64,000 bases of DNA from Phragmites australis. Its lineage: Eukaryota; Streptophyta; Magnoliopsida; Poales; Poaceae. The DNA lies in the NCBI RefSeq assembly GCF_958298935.1, contig NC_084924.1:22727819-22791818 (forward strand), given 5' to 3'. Position 1 is the stretch's first letter. Each line of letters begins with the position of its first letter. The position numbers and the translations under genes were made by a program. Below are positions 24,085-35,019 of the stretch, one piece after another. A model generated the notes under the pieces. It did not search any database, was not told the DNA's origin, and was given only the letters and a program-made list of their open reading frames with translations.

Positions 24085-24594
24085 CTATCTGCCCCTGAGC
24101 GAGTCAAGAAACCTCTTATACTCATCCTTGGGATGGTAGCTCACCATTCTGGGGATTGGATGGCGACCAGCGTAAGGGCTAGGATACGCGGTCGACGCAA
24201 AGGCCCTGCTGGAGCTGTGGACTGGCTCCAGCACGCCCCGAAGACCTCTCTTCCGCTTCTCCAACTCTTCCTCTTCATCGATCTTCTTCTCCAGAAGGCT
24301 CCAATCAATCCACTCCTCGTCATCAGGACTATCGATGACACCAGCCAGGGGATCCGCTTGGGCAAGAGACCAGGATGGCCCTGTAGAGGACGTCTTTCTG
24401 TAGAACGGTGTAAGCTTGCTGGTCGCGGGTGTCATTTGGGCAGGTATCGGCTTCGATCTTGCGATTACAACCGCGACAGAAGCCTCGATCGGACGCACAA
24501 TGGCAAGCAAATCCGGGGTGGGAAGTAAATCCCCCTCTGCTAGTTCATCCAAAATCATCAACCTCTCTGGTGAGAAGGGAGGGGAGCGCGCCAT
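24085..24594 (-). CDS. Antisense ORF of the Tat element (169 aa, accessory protein candidate)
   Basis: An uninterrupted 169-codon frame on the strand opposite gag-pol, between integrase and the 3' LTR. It starts MARSPPFSPERLMILDELAE. A central acidic and Trp-containing segment (DSPDDEEWIDWSLLEKKIDE, residues about 88-107) runs into a mixed-charge EEEELEKRKRG, and the end is basic (DEYKRFLDSLRGR). No signal peptide or membrane segment. Grande-type elements are known to carry an antisense accessory gene in this position, encoding a nuclear protein, so I infer this is its counterpart. It is notable that it stays open while gag and pol of the same copy have many stops. A TTTTTAAAGG motif on the minus strand about 140 bases upstream could be a promoter. 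Confidence 0.6.
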   Translation of the reverse strand: MARSPPFSPERLMILDELAEGDLLPTPDLLAIVRPIEASVAVVIARSKPIPAQMTPATSKLTPFYRKTSSTGPSWSLAQADPLAGVIDSPDDEEWIDWSLLEKKIDEEEELEKRKRGLRGVLEPVHSSSRAFASTAYPSPYAGRHPIPRMVSYHPKDEYKRFLDSLRGR

Positions 24595-24999
24595 GACCTC
24601 TGGGTTTGTCTACACTACAGAGTTGAGTGCAAGATGGGGTAAAGAAACTGGACTCTTGGCACAAAAGGGCTTGAAGGAAAGAAAGAATGCAAAAGGAGGA
24701 CTCGAAGGACCCTCAAGCACCCATCCTTTAAAAAGACTACAACGGCATCCCAACCAACACAGCATTCAAACCGCTCGAAACCCGAGGGGGCACGCAGAAA
24801 GAGCCAAGAGTCCTTCAGGTCCAACGGAGATAAATGTGCCTCCCCCTTTCTTCTTTCCCAGGGCACTTGAAACCTCCCCCCATGATGCGGAACTCAAAAG
24901 TTAAACTTTGAGGACGGATAGCGTCAATAACCACTCCTAGGGCGAACTACATTGGCCTGGGTCCCAAGTGGTAGGATCAGGACGAACCGCGATCACGAG

Positions 25000-25015
25000 A
25001 GAGCTTGGGGGCTAC
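25000..25015 (+). other. Polypurine tract of the Tat element
   Basis: AGAGCTTGGGGGCTAC immediately precedes the 3' LTR. The GCTTGGGGGCTAC form is common in grass gypsy elements and marks the plus-strand priming site. Confidence 0.8.
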
Positions 25016-25946
25016 TATTGGTGTATCAAGTAAAGGGGTACCCCGGCTAACAGGCCCCACAAAGGGTGCAAACAGCCAGGGGATCATCTCCTAAAAACAC
25101 TAATCAGTCGATGAGCTACCCTAACTAGTGCAAGGCCTCAAGCGACCAATCTCGCTACGCCTTCACACAAACCCAAGACTAGCCCCCCTGGTCGCGGGAC
25201 TAGATTGGACACTCGCCCAAACGCTTCTCTTCACCAGGCACCAGCCCCAAAGGATAAAGTCATGGGCGGTGCAGGGGCGTTGTCCCATCCCGTAGGATTA
25301 AAGGCTACAGAGTGAGACTCCACAGGTCGGTGCAGCGCCGTGCAACAGATGGGATGTTGTTAGCCATCCGGTAGGGCAAGTGGACGGAGATGGCGCAAAG
25401 AGGCAAGTGGACGGGGATGGCGCAGAGACAAGTGGACAGGGACGGCGCAGAGGGGCAAGCGGGCGGAGACAGTGTAGAAGGGTACCATTCTGTCCCGTTG
25501 CATTAAATGTAGCAAGATAAGGCTCTACGGGCTAAGCAAAGACAGCGCGCAGTAGCACGATATACAATGCCGTCAGAACAAGTTGCATGCCTGGTACTCC
25601 GTAATGATGATTTGAGTTAAATATTAGAATGAGCATATGTCATCTGTGTAGAGTCCGCATGTAAGTTCTCCCTCTCACTACTATATAAAGGGATGAGGAC
25701 GCCGTCTGTAACCAAGATAGATCAATTCTGGCAAACTGCTAGAACACCGTTGTAACCAAGTGAGATTTACTATGACACAAAACACAGGACGTAGGGTTGT
25801 TATCCTCCGGGAAACCCGAACCTGTATAACCCCTGGTGTCCCCGAGTCCATCATCTACACAAAGACACACTCAGTCCCTGAAATGCCATTCTTGCACCCA
25901 CTGTCCGATATACCCCGAAATCACTGTCGGGGATTTACCCTCGATA
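25016..25946 (+). repeat. 3' LTR of the Tat element
   Basis: Starts TATTGGTGTATC (first dinucleotide mutated from TG to TA) and ends CTCGATA (CA mutated to TA). TATA box TATATAAAG at about 25682-25690. It keeps the 46-bp stretch missing from the 5' LTR. Confidence 0.92.
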
Positions 25947-26090
25947 GGTACCTTCACTGTCAGCTCAATAAGACGACCGGCAGTGAAATTACTTTCACAG
26001 CCGGCCCAATAAATACATAGGCAATGAAAGTAGTTTCATTGCCGGTCCAATATGCCACCAATAGTGAAACCCTTTTTCACTTTTGTACCG
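25947..26090. repeat. Internal CACTA-type repeat cluster, right half
   Basis: Continues the cluster cut by the Tat element: CTTCACTGTCAGCTCAATAA, GACCGGCAGTGAAATTACTT, TTTCACAGCCGGCCCAATAA, CATTGCCGGTCCAATA, CCAATAGTGAAACCC. The spacing and CCCAATAA spacers match 56330-56420 in CACTA-2. Confidence 0.8.
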
Positions 26091-26315
26091 TGGGGTGCAA
26101 AAAAATTATTTTAGTTTTGCGCGCATGCCCAGAGAATCGTACCAATGACCCGCACCAAGTAAGAAAGAACAGACTGCTGGTCTACTCGAGTTTTTGATTG
26201 AGTTTATACTATCTATATTTACTAACATTCTGTTGACCTAAAATCCTAATATATATTTATTTAAATTTGAAAGAGTACCTCCTTGTTAACATTCTGTTGA
26301 CCTAAAATCCTAATA
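26091..26315. other. CACTA-1 spacer with tRNA-like segment and 29-bp direct repeat
   Basis: Reversed, 26110-26205 aligns with the tRNA-like segment at 56465-56550 of CACTA-2 (ACTCGAGTAG...GCGGGTCATTGGTACGATTC). A 29-bp direct repeat TAACATTCTGTTGACCTAAA... is at 26223-26251 and 26287-26315. CACTA-2 has it once (about 56580-56608). In CACTA-1 the second copy abuts the transposase gene directly, so the last part of the gene has been lost. Confidence 0.6.
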
Positions 26316-28924
26316 CCGTCGAATTGATTGTAGTCTTCCTCGTCAACAACATTCTCCACTCTACTAATCCTTCTTTTTCCTTGAAGAATCACATGGCGCT
26401 CCTCCTGGTTAGCCTAGTCCGGGTCCTTTACATAGAAGACTTGCATAACATCATTTGCAAGTACGAATGGTTCTTGGTCCACTGTAGTCATACCGTACTT
26501 ATCGATCTTCACACCCCCCTGGGAGTTTGACCCATTGGCACTGAAAAAGAGGAACCTTTAACACTCCATAGTGGAGCTTCTAGATCTCCTCTATGAATCC
26601 ATAGTAGGTCACCCTATTTCCATTGTAGTCGTAGGCATCTATACGGACACCGCTATTTTGGTTAGAACTCTTATTATCCTGAGCTCTTGTATAAAATGTA
26701 TAGCCATTTATGTCATATCCTTGGAATGTGAAGATTGTAGTTGACGGTCCATGAGCCAACACATTCAATGAGCACAATCTATCTGCTTATCCATCACATA
26801 TCTACGTAACCAAGCGCCAAAATGAGCTGGTGCTCTCGCGCGATCCAAACATCGGACTTCCTTGGTTTTGTGGTGCGTAACATCTTCTGGTATTCTTCGA
26901 CATATGGGTCCACTACAACTGATTGTTGCAGAACTGCGAAATGTGCTTGCGTGAATGAAACAGGGTCGTTAGTGTAGAATGAGTTTGCACCTATCGTCCC
27001 TTCCCCTGTAGCCTCCCCTCATTACGAGATACACGCACACCAATCAATTTTAAATTCATGTAGTCAACGTAGAAATAAATGACCTCCTCGGTTCCCCAGC
27101 CTCGACCATGCAGCCTTTCGGCCGATTTTGATTATGAACATATTTCTTAAGAACTCCCATGAACCTCTCGAAAGGGTACATCTAATGCAGAAACACGAGG
27201 CTAAGAATTCATATCTCTTTCACAATGTGAACAATGAGATGCACCATGATATCAAAAAACGATGGAGGGAACAACGCTTCAAGCTGGGATAGAGTCACGA
27301 CCACATCTTCCTACAGCTTACCTAACTTGGTCGGATCGATGGCCTTCTATGATATCGCGTTGAAGAATGAACACATCTTTATGATTGGGTTTCGGACCTT
27401 CAGCGGCAGAATACCTCTAATTGCAATTGGAAGTATCTGTGTCATCATCACATGACAATCATAAAACTTCATGCTGGTTAATTTCAAGTCTTTCGTGTTT
27501 ACTAGTCTCTTTATGATGGCAGAGTAACCAAATGAAACTTTGATTCCAAGCAAGCACTTGCACATTGCAATTTTCTCTGCCTTGCTCAGATTGTAGCTAG
27601 CGGGGCCAAGATATTTGTCGCATTCTTCCGTCTCTCCAGGATGTAGATCATGTCTGAGTTTCAAACATTTGAGGTCCTTTCATGCTTGGACTGTATCCTT
27701 TGTTTCATCAGGTATGTCTAGTAACGTACCAATCAAGCTATCACACATGTTCTTCTCAATATACATGACATCGATTGCGTTTCAAAGCACCAAATCTGGC
27801 CAATATGCTGAACATAGGAGCTCTAAGATTAGATTTCGGAACCGGTATACTCCCGTGTCCCTTTCCAAGGATAACTCTAAGTCCCTTTACCATCTCATAT
27901 ACATGTCTCCCAGTTCAATGCTTAGGAGGTGGTCGAGTCTCAACTTACCCATCAAAAGCTCTCTTGTTGCTGCGGTATTGGTGATCCTTGTGAAGAAATT
28001 TACGATGATCTAGGTACACCATTTTTCATCTTTCTTCAGCCACGAGCTCTCTGTTTCATCCAAATAATGTATGCATGCACAGTTGCCTTTGACAGTTTGG
28101 TCTGATAGGTTGTCAAGGGCTAGCCAATCTTGGATTGTTACCAATAGCATTGTGTGTAGGGTGAAGTTCTCTCGTTTGTATGCATCTCATACATGCACAC
28201 CATCGTTCCACAGTATTATAAGATCTTCCATTAATAGTTTCAGGTAGACATCAATATCTTTGCCAGGTTGCCTCGACTTCCGCTTCATACACAACCAAGG
28301 AGAAACGTTGTAGATACATAGAGTCATAGGCCAAGTGCTATGACTACTGCTCATGTTGCCAAATCATATATTTCTCACATCTTCTGCAAAGGACTTCTTG
28401 TATTTTCTATCGATGTTTCTCCACTGCATAGAATCAACGGGGTGTCTTAGCACCCCATCATCCTTGCGCTCATCGGTGTGCCATCGCATCAGTTCGGCAT
28501 GCCTTTTGTTTGCGAATAAACGCTCCAAACGGGGGATTATAGGAAAAATACCACATCACCATCATGGAACGCATTTTCTTCTTTCCTTCACCATCGATAT
28601 CATCACTGTCACACTTGTACCATGTTGCACCACAGACGAGACACGCTTGCAAGTCTGCATGCTCTCCGTGATACAACATGCAATCGTTCGGACATGCATG
28701 TATTTTCTGTACTTCCAACCCTAGTGGGCACACAACTTGCTTGGCATGGTACGTGTTTTCTGGCAGCACATTTTCCTTTGGAAGTAATTTTTTTTAGAAC
28801 AGTAACAACTCTGTAAAGCTTGTATCAGACCACCCATTGCTTACCTTCAATTGCAGGAGTGAAAGCACGGTACGCAACTTTATGTGCTCCTTCTCGCAGC
28901 CTGGGAACAATGATGTTTTAAAGT
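26316..28924 (-). pseudogene. TNP2-type transposase of CACTA-1, main part
   Basis: Minus-strand homology to the TNP2 gene of CACTA-2, in several frames. From the N-terminal side: MLPENTYHAKQVVCPLGLEV and HACPNDCMLYHGEHADLQAC (28769-28640), ENFTLHTMLLVTIQDWLALD (about 28170-28110), MKLRHDLHPGETEECDKYLG, SLNLSKAEKIAMCKCLLGIK, MKFYDCHVMMTQILPIAIRG (27470 on), then a DUF4218-like RFMGVLKKYVHNQNRPKG region and a DUF4216-like block with FQGYDINGYTFYTRAQDNKS (about 26730-26670). The last 85 or so codons present in CACTA-2 are deleted. It is interrupted by the LTR insertion at 28925; the first exon part resumes at 33087. A TGA at 28187-28189 is shared with CACTA-2. Confidence 0.85.
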
Positions 28925-31900
28925 TGTAACACCCTGATATTCAGATTTCTCAAATTTCTAAAATTTTCCAAGAGTATTGAATAGCTTCAACAGTAGTATA
29001 GGTTTAAACCTATTTTCTTAATCAATCAATCAAATTGATTATTATTTTGTGTGCATTGCATGCTTAGTTTTGCTAGGAGCTAGGTAAATGCATTAGAGTT
29101 CTTTTTCTTTTCTTTCTCTTTGGTGTTTTGAGTGAAAAAGATTTTGAAAAGGTTTTTACAAAACTCAGTAGTGAATAAGTTAAGGATCTTAATGGTTGGA
29201 ATTCAAAGTCTTTAAATTCATCCTTTATTCAATCCTTGATCATATCTGATTCTTCTCTAGTTCAATTCAAATCTTATCCAAATCCTTGTTTAAAGTCAAT
29301 CTCTCTTTTTTCTCAAATTCTATCCAAATCCAAATTCAAATTCGTTACCTACTCCTATTCTTGTTCAACCTCATCTTTTTCGTTTCTCTTAAATTCACTC
29401 CAAGCTCAATTCCAATTCAAACCATATTCAAATTTCTCTGCAAAAGTTTCTTTTCTAAACCCTAGATATACCTAAAGTATCTTTGGGCTTAATCTTGCTC
29501 AAGTCCAAACCCTTAACCAAGTCTTCTAGATGGCACAACAAAGGATCCACGAAATCTATAAATTTTCGCGGAGTCCTGGACAGCCTCATCTTCGCATGAC
29601 GTTTCAGAGTTCAAAACGGCCTCAAATGCAAATCTTGACAATACTAAAGTTGTAGGTCCCGTCGAGAGCTTCGATTTGAACCTATGGAAGTCCTCTTTTA
29701 GATAATAGAGCTAGGAGTTATGGCCCCCGAAATCAGTACTGCGCAGAGAAGTCCGAGTTCAAACAGTTTATCTTGTGGTGCATTTTTGGAAATCAAGATG
29801 ACACTTTTAGAAGTTCCAATGACTACCAAAGTTGTAGATATTTTCGATTAATACAATTTAGAATCAAGAAACATCTAATTTGGTGTCCGGACGATAGAGG
29901 TATTATTCTCGGAATAGAGAGCTACGAAAAAGGAAATCGTAACCGACTCGAACTCGAATCCGATTCGTGTTCGGTTTGGACTCCACCTCAACCAGCTGGC
30001 CCTAGCCCTATAAATATGAGTTGTACGCCCTCTCCTACCCCTATTCCACACCACCAAACCCTAGAAGTCGTTGCTGCCCTGTCTGTATGTCGCCAGAGCG
30101 CCGCCGTTCGCCGGAGCCGCCGCCCGTGATGCGCTACATCGTCTTCTCCGTGATTCCTCCTTCCACGACCATCAAAGCAATGTGATGACCCCTTCTTCTC
30201 CTCCCTTACTACTGTTTTAGCATCATACTAAGTCCCTAGCCAAGCCCTAGCCCCAGCCAAAGCCCGATCTACGCCGCCACGGTCGTTGCTGTCGCGGACA
30301 GCCTCGAGATAGCAGCGCTGTAGCTAAATGGCATCGATGTTCCCGGCCAACTAGTGCACCGTTTGCCATGCCCTTTTACCAGAACATGTACCATGATGTT
30401 CCCCACTCCCTCACCAACCGGTTCGGCCATTAGAGCACCAAACTACTGCAATCAATGTCGACATACCTGCTGTCCGGTTTCTGGACGTGTTCTGCTCGCG
30501 CACCGGATTTGCATTCACGTTCCCTGTCAATCCGAAATCCGTATGGATGCACCAACCACGTCATGGCGTGTCCCATGGAGTTTTCTACATGACCTAGGAG
30601 CTCATCCCCGTTTGTGCAGCGACACGACCAGGACGCCATTGCCAACCACAGCACATCGCAGCCATCACCCGTCTCATCTCTACTGATCGTTCTTCCTCTC
30701 AGTGGATGATCTACCAAAACCCATGTCATAGCATTGTGTTCCCGGGCTATATGAACATTTTTGTTCAAACGGTTCCTCAAAATTCATAGCCAATCTCCGA
30801 GAACGCGAGCGTCTTTGTTCCTAAATCTGTTTGCGATCACCACCGAACCTAAAAGCAATCATCGCTGTTTTGCCACTACTTCAGATGACCCCTTCCAAAA
30901 CCAACCATACCACTGAGTTAGTATTTCCGCGTTTTACGCCATGCTCCCCTCGTTTCACTAAAACACCACTGAAGCTGACATTGATGTTTGTGGCCACATG
31001 CTTGATTGTCATCTCCGACGAAACCCGAACCACTACCGCTACATAGAGTGACCAATAGTATCCTAAACTTAGAAGTGCAACCTTCAGCCTTTTTGATCCA
31101 TCATAGGTGGTAGATACTATACCTTAGCATATCTCTTCTTTAATCCAAGATGGTATTTGCATAGCATGCCAAGTCAGTGCCACATCATTCTCCTTAGCCT
31201 AGTCAGTGAAGTCTAGTCTGCCCTACACTTTTGAATCTTGCACAATGATGTTGTCAAGCCTGACACAGTGATTGTGCAATAAAGCCTTTCCCATAGGAAG
31301 ATAGTTCCAAAAAATCAGCATTTCCTTTTCAGTCTAATCCATCTCCCGAAAGCTATTCTCTTTTCATCTTAACTCTGATTTAGGCGATTCTTGCATCTAA
31401 ACATTTCTAAAATCATCCCTCTCCAACCATAGTGTTTTTAAAGTGTTTTGATGATGTTTGGTATGTTGTTCTTAGTGTTTTTCTTTGTGTTGTTTGTTGG
31501 TAGTTCTCGCGATTAGTCGATAACGTTCCGGAGTAGTTCGAGGGACTTCAAGACCAAGATTTCGACAACACTAAGCAGCAATGGGTAAAAGGCAAGTGTC
31601 ATTGATCATCTTGAACCTATGTTTTTAAATGTTTTATTTTACAAAATTGCATGCAGTGTCTGTCAGTATGATGGATAGTCACCTATGATAGGGTTTTCTT
31701 ATCATCCCTTGGAACCTAGATGGTTTTATGATTAGGTGTCTTTTATGGGTAGAATGCTTAGTCATGCTTTTGGGATGTTGAGAAGTGTCATAATCTTGGC
31801 TAATGAACACATCTTGGCTAATGAACATATGAAACAATGGTCGTTAATGTGTTAATGGTTTAACAACATGGAATCTTAGGCCTTGAGCAAAGTGGTTTTG

Positions 31901-33086
31901 ATGGTTATCATGGTTATAATGTTGGTTTAGTGTTTGCTCAAGTAACCTAAGTAAGGACCAGTTCGTGGAGCGACAACCAAGAAATATCGTACCAATCACG
32001 AGACCTGGTATGGGACAGGCCTAGCCTATTAATTAGTGGATTCTAGTTTTTGTGCGTGCCAAACGGAAGAGTGGATGTGTGGGGACGGCAAAGGCCAGAA
32101 CCATTTGGTTAGTGGTATGAGAGGTGTAGTGGAAGGGAAGGGTGAAAACTTTTCGGAGCTACAAGGCGCAAAAGGGGGCTTCTGGGTGGTGTGAATACCA
32201 CTTTGATGGCGGTGAAACCTAGCGAGCATGCACATACTGGATGAAACTTTGTAACGACTTTGAAGTGACTTTCCATGCCAATGTCGCCTTCAGGGCCCAA
32301 CTTGGGAAGGCCTACCAGACCGCCGGAGTCCTCTTCGAGGTGCTCTGCACCGTCAACAAGAATGAGAAGGTTGAAGAAGTCAACCCAGAGGTTCGTGCTC
32401 ATTGTCTACTCTAATTAGCTCAATTGAAATCTAGGACTCTCGAATGCAACGACTTCCTCTGATATTCCGCTTCACAGATTATTCGCTTGCACAAGGATGT
32501 GCAAGAGAAGAAAGGCTAGCAGCTCTAGTATTGGTAATAAATCTGACAAGGGAATACTAGATACACCAGTTGTGGTAAGTCAATTCATTCAGGCCATGAC
32601 TTAAGGACTAAATAATCTAAACATGTTTTTGTGGATCCTGAATAAAAGGAGATGCAGTGGATTTCCCTCGGTCAATAAACAACTGGAACTTAGCACATGT
32701 ACATATAAAATAGAAAGGCATATCATTATTTTTCCCACACTTGCTGAACATATTATGTGCTCACACTTGCTATTTTCCCTATGCTATGCGACATGTATGC
32801 TGCTGCTCAATGAGGTGAAGATGTTGAAGACTATCAAGACGAGGTTGTGACGTTCTAGACACGTGTCTCCCGGTCGGTTGCCTGCGGTGTTGTTGGGCAC
32901 CAGTGCTTCTGTTCCGCTACAGATATCTTCATAGAAGACAATATATGTCAATTGCTGTAAGAGTTTAACATTTATTTAATAAAAGTATTGCTTTTGTTAC
33001 TTCACCTGTGGCGTCCTTATGTATGTTGATCATCCTGGGCACACATAAGCCGCATCTGGTTTTGGCCGTTAAAACCGGGTGTGACA
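28925..33086 (+). mobile_element. Tekay/Del-type gypsy LTR insertion (solo LTR) in the CACTA-1 transposase
   Basis: Starts TGTAACACCCTGATATTCAG and ends GGGTGTGACA, with perfect 5-bp target duplications AAAGT (28920-28924 and 33087-33091). A TATA box (TATAAATA, about 30009-30016) is followed by CCAAACCCTAGAA, a typical leader of these LTRs. No gag, pol, PBS or PPT is seen, so I read it as a single very long LTR of about 4.2 kb. It is longer than usual because of a segment near 32265-32520 that carries callose synthase exons. Confidence 0.82.
32265..32520 (+). pseudogene. Captured callose synthase (glucan synthase-like) gene fragment
   Basis: The plus strand encodes RAQLGKAYQTAGVLFEVLCT and VNKNEKVEEVNPE up to 32390. 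Then comes an 87-bp sequence with GT (32391) and CAG (32475-32477) ends, and in the same reading phase IIRLHKDVQEKKG followed by TAG. Callose synthases have this AQL.KAYQTA..LFEVL.AVN block followed by the ...H.DVQEK region in their N-terminal cytosolic part, so two exon pieces and their intron have been copied. Keeping the intron means capture at DNA level, not through a spliced transcript. The fragment is too short to be functional and ends in a stop. Confidence 0.75.
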
Positions 33087-33562
33087 AAAGTCCTTTACCA
33101 TACACTGTAACTTTTGAAACTCTCTTTCATTGATGAAGCTCCCCTCCTCGTCGCGCAACATCTGCTCCAGATCATCGACGTTAACATCAGCCAACATCTT
33201 CTCTAGATCATCATCAGCCAACGTATCTCTAGCAGGCGGCATATCGATTTATTCATCGACTGGCATATTAGTGCACATGTCTTCATCTTCTCTTCCAATG
33301 TATTGCACTTCCTGTAAGATCTCAACTTCACCGTGCTTGGTCCAATGGGTATAGCCAGGCATAAAGCCCTTTGGCATCAAGTGGTAATGTATCTATAGGT
33401 GGTGGAGAACTGCTTCTTGTTCTCGCAATCGACGCATGGACATCACATGTATTGAGACTGTGTATTTAGCTTGTGCACCGTGGCTGCTACCAGGAAACCC
33501 TCCATGCCATTCTTGTACTTTGCGTTCACATGACTCGCATCGTACATCCATCTTTTATCCAT
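33087..33562 (-). pseudogene. TNP2-type transposase of CACTA-1, N-terminal part
   Basis: The minus strand starts at ATG 33562: MDKRWMYDASHVNAKYKNGM-like sequence, the Transpos_assoc domain, then CPCVDCENKKQF after an in-frame TGA (33443-33445), then sequence matching MPTGFIPSYTHWTKHGE of CACTA-2. The TGA falls where an Arg codon (CGA) is likely original and is also present in CACTA-2. The 28925-33086 LTR insertion separates this part from the rest of the gene. Confidence 0.8.
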
Positions 33563-34609
33563 CTGCTGGCCTATGTGTCCTGCTTTATCAATCATCTATC
33601 TCTATAGGTTATTTATATATACAGGTATAAGAACATGAACTATTTCTAAACTGAATTGCCTACATGATGTTATATCTATAATCATCAATCTTCTCAATCG
33701 CAGATAAATCAACAGATGTTATATCTATAAGCATCAGGGCTTATTGTATGGAGACCAAAGATAGTGGAGAAGTAGTTAGACCATCTATAGATTATTGTGA
33801 TATCTTACTTGAAGAAGTTTCTAAAAGATTTTGTGATCACCAACAAATAAATTACCTCGCCATCTCCTACCGGCAATTGGCCCGAGTTGGAGGAGCCTTA
33901 TTTTGTATGCTTTCACATCCGCTTCCGATGAGTATTTGTTGGTGCTATTCCTAGAAATTTTATTTATTATTTAACCTTTATCTAGGACTCATTAAGGAAA
34001 AATGAAAAATAAATACACTCATACCTAAAGTTTCTATGTTGAAGGTTGCTAATTAAATAAAATATAAAAATACAATTGGATCTTGCTACACACCTAAATA
34101 TCATGGCTAATTTTTATAATTCATTAAAAATAAAAAATAAATATACTCATACCTAAAGTTTTTATATTGTAGACTTCTATATTTATTCCTATGGTTTATT
34201 AGGATCACTTCAAAGCTTTGCTTAGGTCTCTATACAGATAAGATCAACTTTGGTTTTCAGGTAACATATTGAGTTAAAATGCTAAATATAGGATGAATCT
34301 TAGGGATTTCAACTTACTTGACCTCAAGAGACTCCTGCTAAAAGCTTACTTATTGTTGGAGAAAATTCCATAGTTCACTTGTCCTAAAAATGAAGAAAGG
34401 GCAAATGAGTAAATGGAGAGTAAAGAAAGGATTTTGTTTAGATAGCTAGAGAGAGCTTATCTAGACCTCCTTCTTGATTAAAATTGAGCTTAAGTTGTGG
34501 AGAAATCATTGCGGGAGAAGGCATGAAGTGGTTGTTGGCATATGAGATTTCGTAAGGGAGAGAGTACTGAAATGGTATGTTAGCTCGAGGTAGAAGAAGG
34601 TAGGGAAGA
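33563..34609. other. CACTA-1 AT-rich right region, no gene
   Basis: AT-rich, with repeated short motifs such as ATAAATA(C/T)ACTCATACCTAAAGTTT that recur in CACTA-2 at about 60540-60900. Probably the promoter and untranslated leader of the transposase gene, which is read leftwards. Confidence 0.55.
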
Positions 34610-34884
34610 GGACGATATCACTGTCGGCTTATATAATCCACCAGTAGTGATGTAAAAATATCACTGCCAATCAATAAATTAAGCCGGTAGTGTTAAGGTG
34701 TGGGTGCATCATTACTGGCTCAATCCATCAGTCGGTAGTGATGACCTTATCATTGTCAGTTCATAAGCCATAATAACTGATTCTTCCCGCGCGACTAATG
34801 AACCGACAGTGATATTCCATTACTGTCGATCTATAAGAAACCGACAATAATGAACCGATATATAAATCCAGTTCTATAGTGGTG
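34610..34884. repeat. Right terminal and subterminal repeats of CACTA-1
   Basis: Units such as ATCACTGTCGGCTTATATAA, AAGCCGGTAGTG, TCAGTCGGTAGTGATGA, GAACCGACAGTGATA and CATTACTGTCGATCTATAAG lead to the terminus CTATAGTGGTG. Confidence 0.85.
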
Positions 34885-35019
34885 GCAGCTAGCAACCTAC
34901 GCTATTAAATCACGACAGCTGCAGGAGCACCGACCGTCTGAACCAACGTGCTCCGGGGAATAGCAGCTGCTACCGTGGACAGCGACGGCCTCCCCCGCCC
35001 ATAGTGAACCCGCGCGTGC

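Larger units (their letters stand above)
13655..25946 (+). mobile_element. Tat-lineage Ty3/gypsy LTR retrotransposon, full length, nested in CACTA-1
   Basis: Two LTRs (13655-14537 and 25016-25946) flank gag, protease, reverse transcriptase, RNase H and integrase remnants in gypsy order, with an antisense ORF before the 3' LTR. The perfect 5-bp target duplication GGTAC at 13650-13654 and 25947-25951 proves it inserted into CACTA-1. The second RNase H type (WTMHF.GSFTLKGA, NNTAEYEG), the lack of a chromodomain and the 3' antisense ORF point to the Tat (Grande/RIRE-like) lineage. Without the antisense LTR nested at 16535-19547 it is about 9.3 kb. Hand comparison of the last 340 bases of both LTRs gives roughly 8% differences, mostly transitions, so this is not a recent insertion. 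Gag and pol are full of stops. Confidence 0.93.
7016..34884 (-). mobile_element. CACTA-1: complete CACTA (En/Spm) element, with nested insertions
   Basis: The left end is CACTACTATAGAAACCCCC and the right end reads CTATAGTGGTG, its near-perfect inverted complement. It is flanked by the 3-bp target duplication GCA (7013-7015 and 34885-34887), the CACTA signature. Subterminal repeats of the AGCCGG(C/T)AGTGAT type fill both ends. Inside are two minus-strand gene remnants: a TNP2-type transposase (about 26316-33562) and a second gene (about 7393-12545). Two LTR insertions with their own 5-bp duplications (13655-25946; 28925-33086) enlarge it; without them it is about 11.4 kb. Both genes are broken, so the element is not autonomous. 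It sits about 20 bp beyond the stop codon of the LARP6-like pseudogene. Confidence 0.93.

Noticed and set aside
24046..24904. Plus-strand open frames of about 160 codons overlapping the Tat antisense ORF
   Set aside because: Composition is Arg/Gly/Pro-rich and has no motif. They look like the complementary shadow of the antisense ORF and its GC-rich leader.
28925..33086. Complete small retrotransposon rather than a solo LTR
   Set aside because: No pair of internal LTRs, PBS, PPT or gag/pol motif was found between the TG and CA ends.
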